Assembly (NCBI RefSeq): GCF_000427295.1
Contig: NZ_ATNM01000052.1
Location: 1-54,186, forward strand
Source: Cyclobacterium qasimii M12-11B
Lineage (GTDB): Bacteria; Bacteroidota; Bacteroidia; Cytophagales; Cyclobacteriaceae
Length of the DNA: 54,186 nucleotides
Direction: 5' to 3'
Shown here one piece after another: positions 1 through 9,105 of this stretch. Under the pieces are notes generated by a model. It was given only the letters and a program-made list of their open reading frames with translations. It ran no database searches and had not been told where the DNA came from. Each line of letters begins with the position of its first letter. The stretch's first letter is position 1. A program made the translations under genes and the position numbers.

Positions 1-2760
1 TTCATCTGCTTCAGCTGCACTCCATATCCCCAACCATTTATACCCCCACATGGTACCAAGAGGAGAGCCTTCTTGGACCCTATAGGCATTATCAGCCAAT
101 AGTCCATTTGCATTTCCTCCAGTCATGAATGCACCCTGATCTCCAAGATCCCGCACTTCATTGGTATAGGTTGAAATATTAAAGTTCAAATCCCATAAAA
201 AGGATTGCGTTTGAATGGCATTATAATCCATGGTAAACTCAAAACCAGTATTATTTATTTTTCCTAAGTTCTGTAAATAACTTGCACTGTAGCCATAGCC
301 ATAATAGGCAGGAAGTTCTAGCTTGGTCAACAGACCGGATGTCACCTTATCAAAGAAATCAGCTGAAAAGGAAAGCTTTCCTTCTAAAATGGAAACATCT
401 AATCCAAAGTTTAATTGAGTAGTTTCTTCCCATCTAATGTTAGGGTTTGCCGGAACACCCGGGACATAGCCTAATAAATTTGCCCCTATACCGTAATCAT
501 AATCATTACTTTTCATCACTGTGGCATAGAATCCAGATGGATTACCCGTCATACCCCAACTAGACCTCAATTTCAAATTATCAAAAACCCCACTTTGTTG
601 CATAAAAGGTTCTTCTGATATTCGCCAACTTGCAGCCATTGAGGGAAACCCACCAAATTTATTGTCTTTAATTCTATCGTTTGGACCACTTTTGCCGTCT
701 ATACGGTAGGATCCAGTAAAATAATAGCGTGACTTATAGTTATAATTCCCCCGCGCTAAATACCCAACTCGACTTGATTCACCATAACCAGAGGAGGCAG
801 ATTGTTCATTGCTCAATCCTATCACATAGTACTGCGAAAGATCTGGTAGTGGCATTTTTCTACCTCTTGCATCCATGCTCCAGGATTCAGCTCCTTCAGT
901 CTCAAAAACACCAGTTAAAATCAGGTTGTGAGCATCGTTAAATGTTTTATTATAAGTAATATTGTTGATGAGTCTCCAATTGAAAATATCACTTGAACTA
1001 CGATCTGCATATGGATCATTCGGCTCCAACCATATGTTTTGATAATTCCCAATTTGGCTGGATCTTCTTGAAGTGTACCCAGTCACATCATAAGTCAAAC
1101 CGTCAGCAATCTCATATTTTGCATTAAGAGTTGCATAAAGCCCACTGCTCGTTGAAAACTTGTTTTGCTCATACGTATTCATGTATGGATTAAGAGATAA
1201 TGCCCCATAATGGTCACTTAGATTATATATTCCCGCCTCTTCATCTAACCAAATAGGTTCAGTGGGCGACCATAAAATTGCTTGCATCAGGGGATCTCCT
1301 TTTGCAGTCCGAGTCGATAATCCTCCGTTTTGTGTCTTGGTTTTTTGAGCTCTAATATCAAGGTTAATTTTCAGACGTTCACTTGGTTCCAAGCCAATAT
1401 TTGATCTCAAATAATAATCCCCACCTCTGGTAGAATTAAGCATATTCCCTCTCTCATATGCATAACGACCTGATAAATAGATGCTCGCCTTATCATAATT
1501 ATCAGAGTAGGATAAATTATAGTCAGTCTTTAAACCTGTTTGTGATATTGCACTTGGCCAATTAGTACCTCCATTTTGGTTGAATTCCTCGATCTGCTGA
1601 GACGAAAAGATGTCGGTTTGATAAAAATCGTTGATAAATCCAGCATATTCTCCTGCGTTCATTAAATCAGGATATTCCGCATCCCGGTAAGACAAACCGG
1701 TATTTAATAATAGCCTTAGTTTTGGTCCACCTTCTGAAGCCTTCTTGGTGGTTATAAGTATTACACCATTTGAAGCTCTTTCACCGTATATAGCAGTTGC
1801 TGAAGCATCTTTTAGCACCTCCATCGATTCAATATCATGTATAGACCCATAAGTACCGCCAATGACGCCATCAACTACCATCAATGGGGAGTTGTCACCT
1901 GATATAGAATTTGCACCCCTGATGCGTATTTTTGAAGGAGAGCCAACATCGCCAGAACTTCTACTTAGCGTCACACCTGACACCCTACCTACTAACAAAT
2001 CTGTAATACTTCTGATAGGTTGATTCTTTAAAAATTGTGTTGGTACAGAAGATACAGCACCGGTCAAATCACTTTTTTTCACAGATCCATAACCAATGAC
2101 AACCACCTCTTCTAGGGCCGACAGATCGGGAGTAAGAACCACATTAATGACTGCTTGATTTCCAACAATTACTTCTTCTGAAATAAAACCCATTGAGCTA
2201 AACACCAAAACTGCATTTTCATCCTGCACATTGAGTCTGAAGTTACCGTCTACATCTGTAACAGTGCCTTGAGTTGTACCTTTGATGAGCACAGTCACAC
2301 CCGGCAAACCCTCGTTGTCTTCATCTGAAGTAACGCGACCAGTTATGTTCACTCTCTGAATAGTAGCATCGACTACATCATTATTCTGCCCATAGTCCCG
2401 AACATTTACATTGATCAGGTCGTTGACCTGCTTGAATTTAAGGTTGGCCGTTCTGGAAACCTCCATCAATAGGTCCTCGACGGTAGCGTCTTTCTTGTTA
2501 AAATTGATCCGAACATTTTCATTCAGATCATCCTTGTCGTAGGCGAATTTAAAATAGGTATTTTGTTCGATAGCCTGAAAGGTTTCAGACAGGTTAGCAT
2601 TGTCTAGTTTCACATTTAGCAAAACGTTCTGTACACTCTTTATCTTTTGGGCATTGATCTCCTCGGCATGAATGGCCGAGAAAAAGATAGTCATTAGTAC
2701 AAATCCATTAAGTGATGCCTTTAGCGTCATAACAAATAGATTAAGTAGGTTATTTTTCAT
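1..2760 (-). CDS. SusC/RagA-family TonB-dependent outer-membrane receptor with N-terminal STN domain (partial, C-terminus off window)
   Basis: The reading frame is open for 920 codons from the ATG at 2760 to the window edge, so the C-terminal barrel is cut off. Read from the complement, a signal-peptide-like N-terminus (about residues 15-38) is followed by an STN (secretin/TonB N-terminal) domain at about 50-120, a carboxypeptidase-D-like regulatory domain at about 137-222 (with LPGVTVLIKGT and TVTDVDGNF) and a TonB plug with VVVIGYGSVKKSDLTGAVSS from about 219. It continues into a barrel typical of SusC. The family imports glycans, peptides or chelates across the outer membrane with a SusD lipoprotein, whose gene would lie beyond position 1. 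The STN domain and the FecI/FecR genes just upstream show that this is the transducer subclass, which signals substrate binding to an anti-sigma factor. The substrate cannot be told from this part. Confidence 0.95.
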   Translation of the reverse strand, partial: MKNNLLNLFVMTLKASLNGFVLMTIFFSAIHAEEINAQKIKSVQNVLLNVKLDNANLSETFQAIEQNTYFKFAYDKDDLNENVRINFNKKDATVEDLLMEVSRTANLKFKQVNDLINVNVRDYGQNNDVVDATIQRVNITGRVTSDEDNEGLPGVTVLIKGTTQGTVTDVDGNFRLNVQDENAVLVFSSMGFISEEVIVGNQAVINVVLTPDLSALEEVVVIGYGSVKKSDLTGAVSSVPTQFLKNQPIRSITDLLVGRVSGVTLSRSSGDVGSPSKIRIRGANSISGDNSPLMVVDGVIGGTYGSIHDIESMEVLKDASATAIYGERASNGVILITTKKASEGGPKLRLLLNTGLSYRDAEYPDLMNAGEYAGFINDFYQTDIFSSQQIEEFNQNGGTNWPSAISQTGLKTDYNLSYSDNYDKASIYLSGRYAYERGNMLNSTRGGDYYLRSNIGLEPSERLKINLDIRAQKTKTQNGGLSTRTAKGDPLMQAILWSPTEPIWLDEEAGIYNLSDHYGALSLNPYMNTYEQNKFSTSSGLYATLNAKYEIADGLTYDVTGYTSRRSSQIGNYQNIWLEPNDPYADRSSSDIFNWRLINNITYNKTFNDAHNLILTGVFETEGAESWSMDARGRKMPLPDLSQYYVIGLSNEQSASSGYGESSRVGYLARGNYNYKSRYYFTGSYRIDGKSGPNDRIKDNKFGGFPSMAASWRISEEPFMQQSGVFDNLKLRSSWGMTGNPSGFYATVMKSNDYDYGIGANLLGYVPGVPANPNIRWEETTQLNFGLDVSILEGKLSFSADFFDKVTSGLLTKLELPAYYGYGYSASYLQNLGKINNTGFEFTMDYNAIQTQSFLWDLNFNISTYTNEVRDLGDQGAFMTGGNANGLLADNAYRVQEGSPLGTMWGYKWLGIWSAAEADE

Positions 2761-2886
2761 ACATTTATATGTTTTTATTTATAAAAATAAGGGTGGGGCA
2801 ATTGAACTTACCACGGTACGTTGCCCTGCTTTTTTCTTTCTCTCAGCTATCACAAGCTAAGAAGTGTCTTGGTATGGCATAATTGT

Positions 2887-3909
2887 TTAATTTTTAATAA
2901 TAACTTTTTCAGGATGTATCTCGAACTTAAAATCTTTGGTATAAGAGATACTTTGCAGCACTTCCTTCAGACTGAAATTTCTAAAGGTTGCTGTGTAACT
3001 CCATGTTTCGGTAGGCTGATTAAGGGCGAGAATTTCAACTCCATACCAACGGTTAAGCTCTTTCATGACTTTGCTAAAGGAGGCATTTTCAAAATGAAGC
3101 ACGCCATCACGCCAGTTGTAGGAATTGTCAGGGATAGCTGCCGATTCTGTATAGGTATGGTCTTCTACATTGCAATTGATTTCTCTTCCTGGTTCGAGAA
3201 ATATCTCATCGATCACATTGTTTTCAGCAATCAATTCAACAGCTACGCGCCCTCTTTCTAGTGCCACAGACAAAATATCTTCTGAACTGTATGAACGTAC
3301 TGTGAATGCCGTACCCAATGCAGTAACATTGACATTGTCTGAGCTTACAACAAATGGCCGCAATGAATCTTTGGCAACATCAAAATATGCCATTCCTTCA
3401 AGATGTACCAACCTCAGTGTATCGGAAAAAAATTCTGAGTAGGTAATCTTTGATTCAGCATTGAGCCAGGCAACACTACCATCAGGCAAGAAAGTCTTGA
3501 GCTTTTGTCCACTGGTAGCTTCTTTCTGTATTATTTTAGCGGCTGCCACAGGCTGTACTAATTCGCTTTCCTGGTTCAAAAAATACCAAGCCAAAGCGCC
3601 AAACATAGCAATCAGCACAACGGAAGCCACACGTGCATATACTGGAATACTTAAAATACGCTTAGACGGGAGGGTTTTATTTTGGTTGGGGGATGAGTGG
3701 ATCCTGCTATGTACTTTATTGAATATTCTGTCTCTATTGACATTTTGAATATTATGGGAAGTGCCAATCCACATTGCCTTATGAAAATGATATAGCTTTC
3801 TGTTTTCTTCAGACATTGCCAGCCATTTTTTCAAAAAATCATTTTCACTTTTCGAGGTCTCGCCTGAAAGTTGTTTAATGATCAATTCTTCTGGGTCAAT
3901 TTTATCCAT
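2887..3909 (-). CDS. FecR-family anti-sigma factor
   Basis: This 340-residue protein has the usual Bacteroidota FecR layout: a cytoplasmic N-terminal sigma-binding part (about 1-85), one transmembrane helix at about 92-112 (ARVASVVLIAMFGALAWYF), a periplasmic FecR domain at about 128-225 (with LPDGSVAWLN and AYFDVAKDSLRPFVV) and a C-terminal DUF4974-type domain at about 270-338. It would hold the ECF sigma factor encoded immediately upstream and release it when the STN domain of the SusC receptor downstream reports ligand. Start is the ATG at 3909. Order on the minus strand is sigma factor, FecR, SusC, which is the classic cell-surface signalling cassette. A gap of 126 bases separates it from the receptor and may hold the sigma-dependent promoter. 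Confidence 0.95.
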   Translation of the reverse strand: MDKIDPEELIIKQLSGETSKSENDFLKKWLAMSEENRKLYHFHKAMWIGTSHNIQNVNRDRIFNKVHSRIHSSPNQNKTLPSKRILSIPVYARVASVVLIAMFGALAWYFLNQESELVQPVAAAKIIQKEATSGQKLKTFLPDGSVAWLNAESKITYSEFFSDTLRLVHLEGMAYFDVAKDSLRPFVVSSDNVNVTALGTAFTVRSYSSEDILSVALERGRVAVELIAENNVIDEIFLEPGREINCNVEDHTYTESAAIPDNSYNWRDGVLHFENASFSKVMKELNRWYGVEILALNQPTETWSYTATFRNFSLKEVLQSISYTKDFKFEIHPEKVIIKN

Positions 3910-4046
3910 GTAATCCTACTTTAAATGGTACAACCCAGAATTTTGATTTTACCCTACGTCGGAATTGAAAATTTCTATTTTATATTTCAGAAGCATCTTC
4001 ATTCAAGGATCGAAAAATAAAACAATACCAATAAATCTGGCGGTAG

Positions 4047-4640
4047 CTATTCAGTACGCTTAAGGTAACACTCAAACTCTTCATCATTGATGTAGGGATA
4101 GATTCCCTTCCTTATGGTAATCATGGCTTTGGAAACATGTGCCTCTACCGCTTTCACACTGATATCCAGCATTTCTGCTACTTCTTTGTATTTGAGACCT
4201 TCATCTTTCACAAGTTCAAATACCAATTTGCAGCGTGGGGGTAAGTTGTCGATAATTTCCAGCACTTTTCCCCTCAACTCCTGATCCAATAGTTCATTGA
4301 TGGGGGAGGAAATTTCATGATGGGGCATTTCATAAAGATCATTAAGCGGGACCATCTCGCAGGATTTGTTGTCGCGAATATAATTGATGCATTTGTACTT
4401 CACAGAAGTGAACAGGTAGGCTTCTATTTTGGTGATGTCAATAAGTTTCTTTCGATTGTTCCAAACTCCTATGAATACGGAAGAAACAACCTCTTCTGAG
4501 GCGTACATGGATGTTAGATAATAATTGGCAAGCCTTAATAGCCTAGCATAATACAGGTTGAAAAAGTCACGAAAGGCTTTAGAATCACTCTCAAGCGAAA
4601 TCCTTTGGATCAATTCCCTTACCTTTTCATCAATAGTCAT
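4047..4640 (-). CDS. ECF RNA polymerase sigma factor (FecI-like)
   Basis: The 197-residue protein has the two-domain form of extracytoplasmic-function sigma factors. Region 2 lies at about 25-90 (AFRDFFNLYYARLLRLANYY, then AYLFTSVKYKCINYIRD), and region 4 carries a helix-turn-helix at about 148-172 (YKEVAEMLDISVKAVEAHVS). It directs RNA polymerase to a few promoters, most likely that of the SusC receptor gene. FecR starts about 140 bases downstream on the same strand. The target promoter sequence was not recognised by eye. This is the Bacteroides-type expansion family that is often many-fold paralogous in one genome. Confidence 0.95.
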   Translation of the reverse strand: MTIDEKVRELIQRISLESDSKAFRDFFNLYYARLLRLANYYLTSMYASEEVVSSVFIGVWNNRKKLIDITKIEAYLFTSVKYKCINYIRDNKSCEMVPLNDLYEMPHHEISSPINELLDQELRGKVLEIIDNLPPRCKLVFELVKDEGLKYKEVAEMLDISVKAVEAHVSKAMITIRKGIYPYINDEEFECYLKRTE

Positions 4641-5244
4641 TAGACCTGTCGCATTAGTTCGAAGAGCAATTATTTAAAGCTCCCATTTAATTGAATCAAA
4701 AGTATAAGTTTTAAAGTCAATTGTGTAATAATTATTCCTTAATTGTCCTGATTACCGAATATATCATTGAAAATCAAGAAAATAAAGTCTTTTTTATGTT
4801 ATATTCCTAAAATTCACTAATTGCGCACAAAATTAATCGTTTTTTTTAACTTGACCTCTGATGTGGTTTTAGGGGAATGTTATAATTAAGTGATTAAAAG
4901 ATTAACCCATAGCCATGGTAAAGCCGAGGAAGAGATTTTATTTACTTCTTTTGGGGAGAATATTTAATATAAGCTACAGATTTGAAGCTTAAGCAAGTGA
5001 TCGCCTCTTTGGAATAATCCTTAAACCTTGTTTTGAAAGCCTACTAAATGAATCAAAATTTTAAAGCCCTGAACCGGTTATTGCATGTTGCTTGAGGAAG
5101 ATTGACAGGGAATCGTTCTTATTGCGTTTAAAATAAAAGAATTTGAGCATTCATGCGTATAAGCCACTTGTGATAAGGCAAATCATTTTGGATCAACTGC
5201 AGGCAATCGATTACAGCCTGGCATTGGGCTAAAAAATACACACC
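4641..5244. other. Gene-free AT-rich spacer
   Basis: About 600 bases between the ECF sigma factor start and the tRNA-Thr terminator. I see no convincing coding region. The short open frame at 5128-5316 on the minus strand runs through the terminator hairpin and into the tRNA, so it is not a gene. The promoter of the sigma factor is presumably near 4650-4750, but no clean TTTG/TAnnTTTG pair is visible. Confidence 0.6.
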
Positions 5245-5283
5245 CATAAAAAAACCCTTACAAGAAATTCTTGTAAGGGTTTG
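5245..5283 (-). terminator. Intrinsic terminator of tRNA-Thr
   Basis: A near-perfect hairpin has arms at 5252-5266 and 5268-5282 (core AACCCTTACAAGAA and its complement) and a tight loop. On the minus strand it is followed by a run of seven T residues. It starts about 10 bases beyond the 3' end of the tRNA, so it ends the tRNA transcript. Confidence 0.9.
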
Positions 5284-5292
5284 ATAATTAAG

Positions 5293-5365
<73 letters not shown>

Positions 5366-5427
5366 TTCTATATAAATACACTCTTTTAAAAGTGATATCA
5401 GGAAGACTTTTTCCCTGATTGCGAGTG

Positions 5428-5459
5428 CAAATATAGTTTTATAGACTTAGGAAATCAAA
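5428..5459 (-). promoter_or_regulatory. Bacteroidota-type promoter of tRNA-Thr
   Basis: On the minus strand TTTG (5459-5456) and TATATTTG (5435-5428) are separated by 20 bases. This fits the known -33 TTTG / -7 TAnnTTTG pattern of the Bacteroidota primary sigma factor. Transcription would start near 5421 and give a 5' extension of about 55 nt before the tRNA. Confidence 0.6.
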
Positions 5460-5512
5460 GTTTTTGGTGACAAATTTCAACCAAAATAGCTATTTTACTC
5501 ATAGTGAAGGAA

Positions 5513-7573
5513 TTAAAATTCACGAATAATTGAAAGCTTCTTTTTTAATTTCTCTACTTCTTGTTCCGCCTTGTCAATCTTTTCATCAAATTGATCTTTT
5601 AGCTTATCAGCTGTCTTGGAAGCTGCAAAAAACTCAAGGTTGTTTCTCCACAAGGTAATGTTGTTTTCCAAATCTGTGATTTGTCGACGAATGCCATGCT
5701 CTTTCTTGTTAAGCACTTTATTGCTATTTGGATCCGCCTGGAGTTTATTTAGGTTCAGCCTAAACAAGAAATCATCTTTGCTCTCGCCTTCCAACTCTAA
5801 TTTGGCAACGTATTCATTTACCGCATCATTGAATTTAGCAGAAACATCCTTCATACTCTTTCTAGGAACGAAACCAATTTCATTGAATTGTTGAATAAGT
5901 TTCTCTAGATTTTCTGAACTTGTCTGATTTTCATCCTTAGCCGCATCTGAAATTGCCTGACAAACCTTCTCTTTCTCTTCCAGGTTGTCTTCAAATGCTT
6001 TATTCGTTTCTTTATTGGCACTCCTTCTACTTTCAAAGAAAGTATCACAGGCCTTTTTGAAACGGCTGTACAAGTCATCCCTGAATTTCTCAGGCATTGG
6101 CCCAAGTTCTTTCCATTCTTTCTGCAATTGGATCAGTTCGTTGGAAGCGTTTTTCCAATCGGTACTTTCCAAATAGCCTTCAGCACTTTCAATCAGCTTC
6201 TCTGCCTTCTCTTTGTTTTGTTGCCTTATTTCATCAAGCTCCTTAAAGAAAAGGTTCTTGTGGTGAAAAAACTGCTTAAACAGCCCCCAAAAAGACTTGT
6301 TAATCTCCTTACCAGCCTCTCTAGGCACGGGACCTATTGCTTCCCACTCTTTCTGTAGGGCAAGAATCTCCTTGGTTTTGGTATTCCAATCCCTTATTTT
6401 TTCTGCCTTGAAGGTTTTGAATGTATCCAGTTTTTCAATAAGCTTTTCCTTCAAATCCTGATTGGCTTTGAAAACTTCTCTTTGACTGTCATAATAAGCT
6501 TTACGCTTGTTATAAACCGCATCGGAAGCGCCTTTAAATCGTTGCCATAAAGCTTCTTGTTCCTCTCTAGGTACTGGTCCGATATGTTTGAATTCTTCAT
6601 GAAGGTCATTCAGGCTTTTTATCGCATCCTTCACATCTTCAACTTCAGACAAAGCTTCTGCCTTCAGGCAAAGTTCCAATTTACTGTCAAGATTCTTTTT
6701 CCTGTCCAGTTCTTTTAATTCGAAATAAATACTTCGGTTATCATAAAACCTATCCATCAAGGCATTATAAGAAGCCCAGAGGTTTTTATTCTGACTGTGG
6801 GGAACCGGCCCTATATTTTTCCATTCATCCTGGATTTTTTTGATCGTCTCTATGCTATTGGTAGTCTCTTCGCCGTCCACAATAGCCCTCAATTGATCAA
6901 GGATCTGATTTTTATCACTAGCATTTTTTTCCTTGGAACGTTCAAGGTCTTTAAATTGCTGCTGTTTTTTTTCTCTGAAAAGTTGATAAGAAGCAAAGAA
7001 TTCTTTGTCTTCGTCTGTGCCCCTGTAGACAAAACCGTCTTTCTCTCCACCATCTTTCAGGTAAAGCTCCAGGGCTTGTTCTTGTTCCTTTGAAAAGTAT
7101 TCGTCGTATTGGTTTTTTATCTCTTGAACCAACGCATCCCTTCGAACAAAATGTTGTTCGTTAACAAAATCTTTAAGGGTTTTGATAAGTTGTGCTTTGG
7201 TAAAATTATGGAAATCAAATTCCTCTTCCTCTTCCTCAGTTTCATCTGACTCTTCCTTACTGGCAGCAACCACCTCAGTTGCGGCATCAGGCTCTGCTGT
7301 GCTCTTCGAAGACTCCACTTCCGTTTCAACTGTCTTTTCCTCAGCTTCAGAAGGTTTTATATCCTCCTTGGCATCTGGAACTTCATTAGACGGGGTTGGC
7401 GTTTCTGAAACTACCTCCTCGCTATCTTGTTCAGTTGTTGAATTTTCGTCCATCGCATCACTGGTTGGTACTTCCTGTTTTTCGGCAGATGCTTCTTCTC
7501 CTGATTTTTGGCTATTCGCCAATTCGTCAGTAACCTTGTCTGCATTTTCAGACATTTCTTTATCCTTATCCAT
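5513..7573 (-). CDS. DUF349-repeat protein
   Basis: A 686-residue protein that is highly charged and helical. The first ~125 residues are a low-complexity acidic stretch rich in Glu, Ser, Thr and Asp. The rest contains at least five repeats of the DUF349 unit, each marked by W..IGPVP or a close variant (KNIGPVPHSQ, KHIGPVPREE, EAIGPVPREA, KELGPMPEKF, NEIGFVPRKS), ending in a coiled coil. The biochemical function of the family is not established. A T8 run at 6965-6972 within the gene keeps frame, which matters as a control for the frame breaks in the polysaccharide locus. Start is the ATG at 7573. The YqgE gene lies about 60 bases upstream on the same strand. Confidence 0.9.
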   Translation of the reverse strand: MDKDKEMSENADKVTDELANSQKSGEEASAEKQEVPTSDAMDENSTTEQDSEEVVSETPTPSNEVPDAKEDIKPSEAEEKTVETEVESSKSTAEPDAATEVVAASKEESDETEEEEEEFDFHNFTKAQLIKTLKDFVNEQHFVRRDALVQEIKNQYDEYFSKEQEQALELYLKDGGEKDGFVYRGTDEDKEFFASYQLFREKKQQQFKDLERSKEKNASDKNQILDQLRAIVDGEETTNSIETIKKIQDEWKNIGPVPHSQNKNLWASYNALMDRFYDNRSIYFELKELDRKKNLDSKLELCLKAEALSEVEDVKDAIKSLNDLHEEFKHIGPVPREEQEALWQRFKGASDAVYNKRKAYYDSQREVFKANQDLKEKLIEKLDTFKTFKAEKIRDWNTKTKEILALQKEWEAIGPVPREAGKEINKSFWGLFKQFFHHKNLFFKELDEIRQQNKEKAEKLIESAEGYLESTDWKNASNELIQLQKEWKELGPMPEKFRDDLYSRFKKACDTFFESRRSANKETNKAFEDNLEEKEKVCQAISDAAKDENQTSSENLEKLIQQFNEIGFVPRKSMKDVSAKFNDAVNEYVAKLELEGESKDDFLFRLNLNKLQADPNSNKVLNKKEHGIRRQITDLENNITLWRNNLEFFAASKTADKLKDQFDEKIDKAEQEVEKLKKKLSIIREF

Positions 7574-7632
7574 AATATTTAAAATATTCCTGCGTAATTC
7601 AAACCATACTAAACAAAAGTAGCAATTTTGAG

Positions 7633-8199
7633 CTAATTAAGTCTTGGGTCAATCGGATAATTTGCCAATACTTGGAAATCACCTCCCATATTTTTCAAAA
7701 TTACCCTCCATAAATCATCGGGGGCAACTGTAAAGATTTTTTCAGTATGGCTATTATCACAAACAATCCATGTATTATCTATTAATTCTTCTTTTAATTG
7801 TCCATTTTCCCAGCCTGAATAACCTAAGAAAAATCGGAAATCGGAAATATTAACCAAGCCTAATTTGTTTTTCCCTATTAATTCGGCAAAATCTCCCCCC
7901 CACCAAAGTTTGGCTCCAAGCGAAACACTGTCCTCCAAGACCTGTTCTCCAAAGTAAATAAAATGAAGTGTATTTTGTTCGACAGGACCTCCTACGTAAA
8001 CTTCATTGTCTAGATCACAATCTTCAAGAAGTTCGTTTAATTTAAAAATAGACAACTTATTTAGCACCAGCCCAAAGGAACCCATTTCATTATTTTCACA
8101 CAATAGAACAACTGACCTGACAAAATTTTCATCTTGCAGGAAGGGTTCAGAAATTAACAAACTCCCAGATTCTGGAGCTATATTGGGCATATCATCCAT
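7633..8199 (-). CDS. YqgE/AlgH family protein (DUF179)
   Basis: About 188 residues. It shows the family signatures GSLLISEPFLQDENFVRSVV near the N-terminus, then GSFGLVLNK, VYVGGPVEQNTLHFIY and FFLGYSGWENGQL. The family is widespread and of uncertain function; the AlgH name comes from a reported link to alginate regulation in Pseudomonas and should not be carried over. A TTG codon at 8202 is also in frame, but the ATG at 8199 is the better start. The gene is divergent from pdxH and co-oriented with the DUF349 gene. Confidence 0.93.
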   Translation of the reverse strand: MDDMPNIAPESGSLLISEPFLQDENFVRSVVLLCENNEMGSFGLVLNKLSIFKLNELLEDCDLDNEVYVGGPVEQNTLHFIYFGEQVLEDSVSLGAKLWWGGDFAELIGKNKLGLVNISDFRFFLGYSGWENGQLKEELIDNTWIVCDNSHTEKIFTVAPDDLWRVILKNMGGDFQVLANYPIDPRLN

Positions 8200-8251
8200 C
8201 AAAAACGGTTTATATGAGGCATTAATATAAAGTAAAAATATTTAAAACCAA

Positions 8252-8259
8252 TATATTTG
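8252..8259 (+). promoter_or_regulatory. Possible -7 box for pdxH
   Basis: TATATTTG matches the Bacteroidota TAnnTTTG box and sits about 40 bases before the pdxH ATG. No good TTTG is present at the expected upstream distance, so this is tentative. Confidence 0.35.
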
Positions 8260-8297
8260 CATTCCAAACTTAAATTTCGGCAAAAAATCACAGGAAA

Positions 8298-8936
8298 ATG
8301 AAATTATCAGACATAAGAATAGAATATTCTTCTAAGAAATTGAATTTAAATGAGATAAATTCAAATCCTTTGGAACAATTCAAAGTATGGCTTTCGGAAG
8401 CCATTACGGCTCAGGTCAATGAGCCTACTGCCATGCACCTTTGCACTATAAATGACGAGGGACATCCGTCCGGAAGAATTGTATTACTAAAAGGCGCTGA
8501 TGAAGGATTTGTCTTTTTCACCAATTACTCAAGTCATAAAGGTAAACAGCTTGCCAAACACCCTGTGGCCTCTTTAACATTTTTCTGGCCTGAATTAGAA
8601 AGACAAGTAAGAATAGAAGGAACTGTAGCTAAAACTTCAACGGATGAGTCTGACGAATATTTCAAGAGCAGACCTGAGCAAAGCCAAATAGGTGCATGGA
8701 CAAGTCCGCAAAGTGAGGTTATCCCAGATCGTGCTTATCTGGAAGAAAGACAGTTAGAAATTGAAAAAAGATTTAATTCGGAGCCAATAATCCGACCAGA
8801 GAATTGGGGAGGCTATCGCCTATCACCTACTTCCATGGAGTTTTGGCAAGGACGTCCTGCGAGATTGCATGACAGGGTGTTTTACAGTATCAAGGACGGC
8901 AATTCAGAATGGACAATGGAGCGTCTGGCACCTTGA
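8298..8936 (+). CDS. pdxH: Pyridoxamine/pyridoxine 5'-phosphate oxidase
   Basis: The 212-residue flavoprotein oxidises pyridoxine or pyridoxamine phosphate to pyridoxal 5'-phosphate, the last step of vitamin B6 synthesis and salvage. Family blocks are visible: GRIVLLKGADEGFVFFTNYSS (FMN binding), FFWPELERQVRIEG, SQIGAWTSPQS, and the C-terminal PxxxEFWQGRPARLHDR followed by W.MERLAP. Length and start (ATG at 8298, MKLSDIRIEYSSKKL) are normal. The gene is on the plus strand between minus-strand genes and meets bshB1 tail to tail over a shared hairpin. Confidence 0.97.
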   Translation: MKLSDIRIEYSSKKLNLNEINSNPLEQFKVWLSEAITAQVNEPTAMHLCTINDEGHPSGRIVLLKGADEGFVFFTNYSSHKGKQLAKHPVASLTFFWPELERQVRIEGTVAKTSTDESDEYFKSRPEQSQIGAWTSPQSEVIPDRAYLEERQLEIEKRFNSEPIIRPENWGGYRLSPTSMEFWQGRPARLHDRVFYSIKDGNSEWTMERLAP

Positions 8937-9033
8937 TCCTTTTTTGGGCGGAGCCTAATATACCCCAACTACTAAATAGGTAGAAGAAATATAGCAATTA
9001 CTGGACTAGCATATGGCCCAGGTATTTGACACA

Positions 9034-9102
9034 AAAATAGCAACGACTGGCTGATTTAAAATGATTTAATCACTTCATTAAATGGCCTATCGTTGCTATT
9101 TT
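9034..9102. terminator. Shared hairpin between convergent pdxH and bshB1
   Basis: Perfect 13-bp arms (AAAATAGCAACGA at 9034-9046 and its complement at 9090-9102) enclose about 43 bases that can themselves fold (GGC..ATTTAA against TTAAAT..GCC). The left arm starts with A5 and the right arm ends with T4, so it can act as an intrinsic terminator in either direction. The right arm ends 3 bases before the end of bshB1. Confidence 0.6.
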
Positions 9103-9105
9103 GGG

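Noticed and set aside
729..941. 70-codon plus-strand frame inside the SusC gene
   Set aside because: It is an antisense shadow of a clear receptor reading frame.
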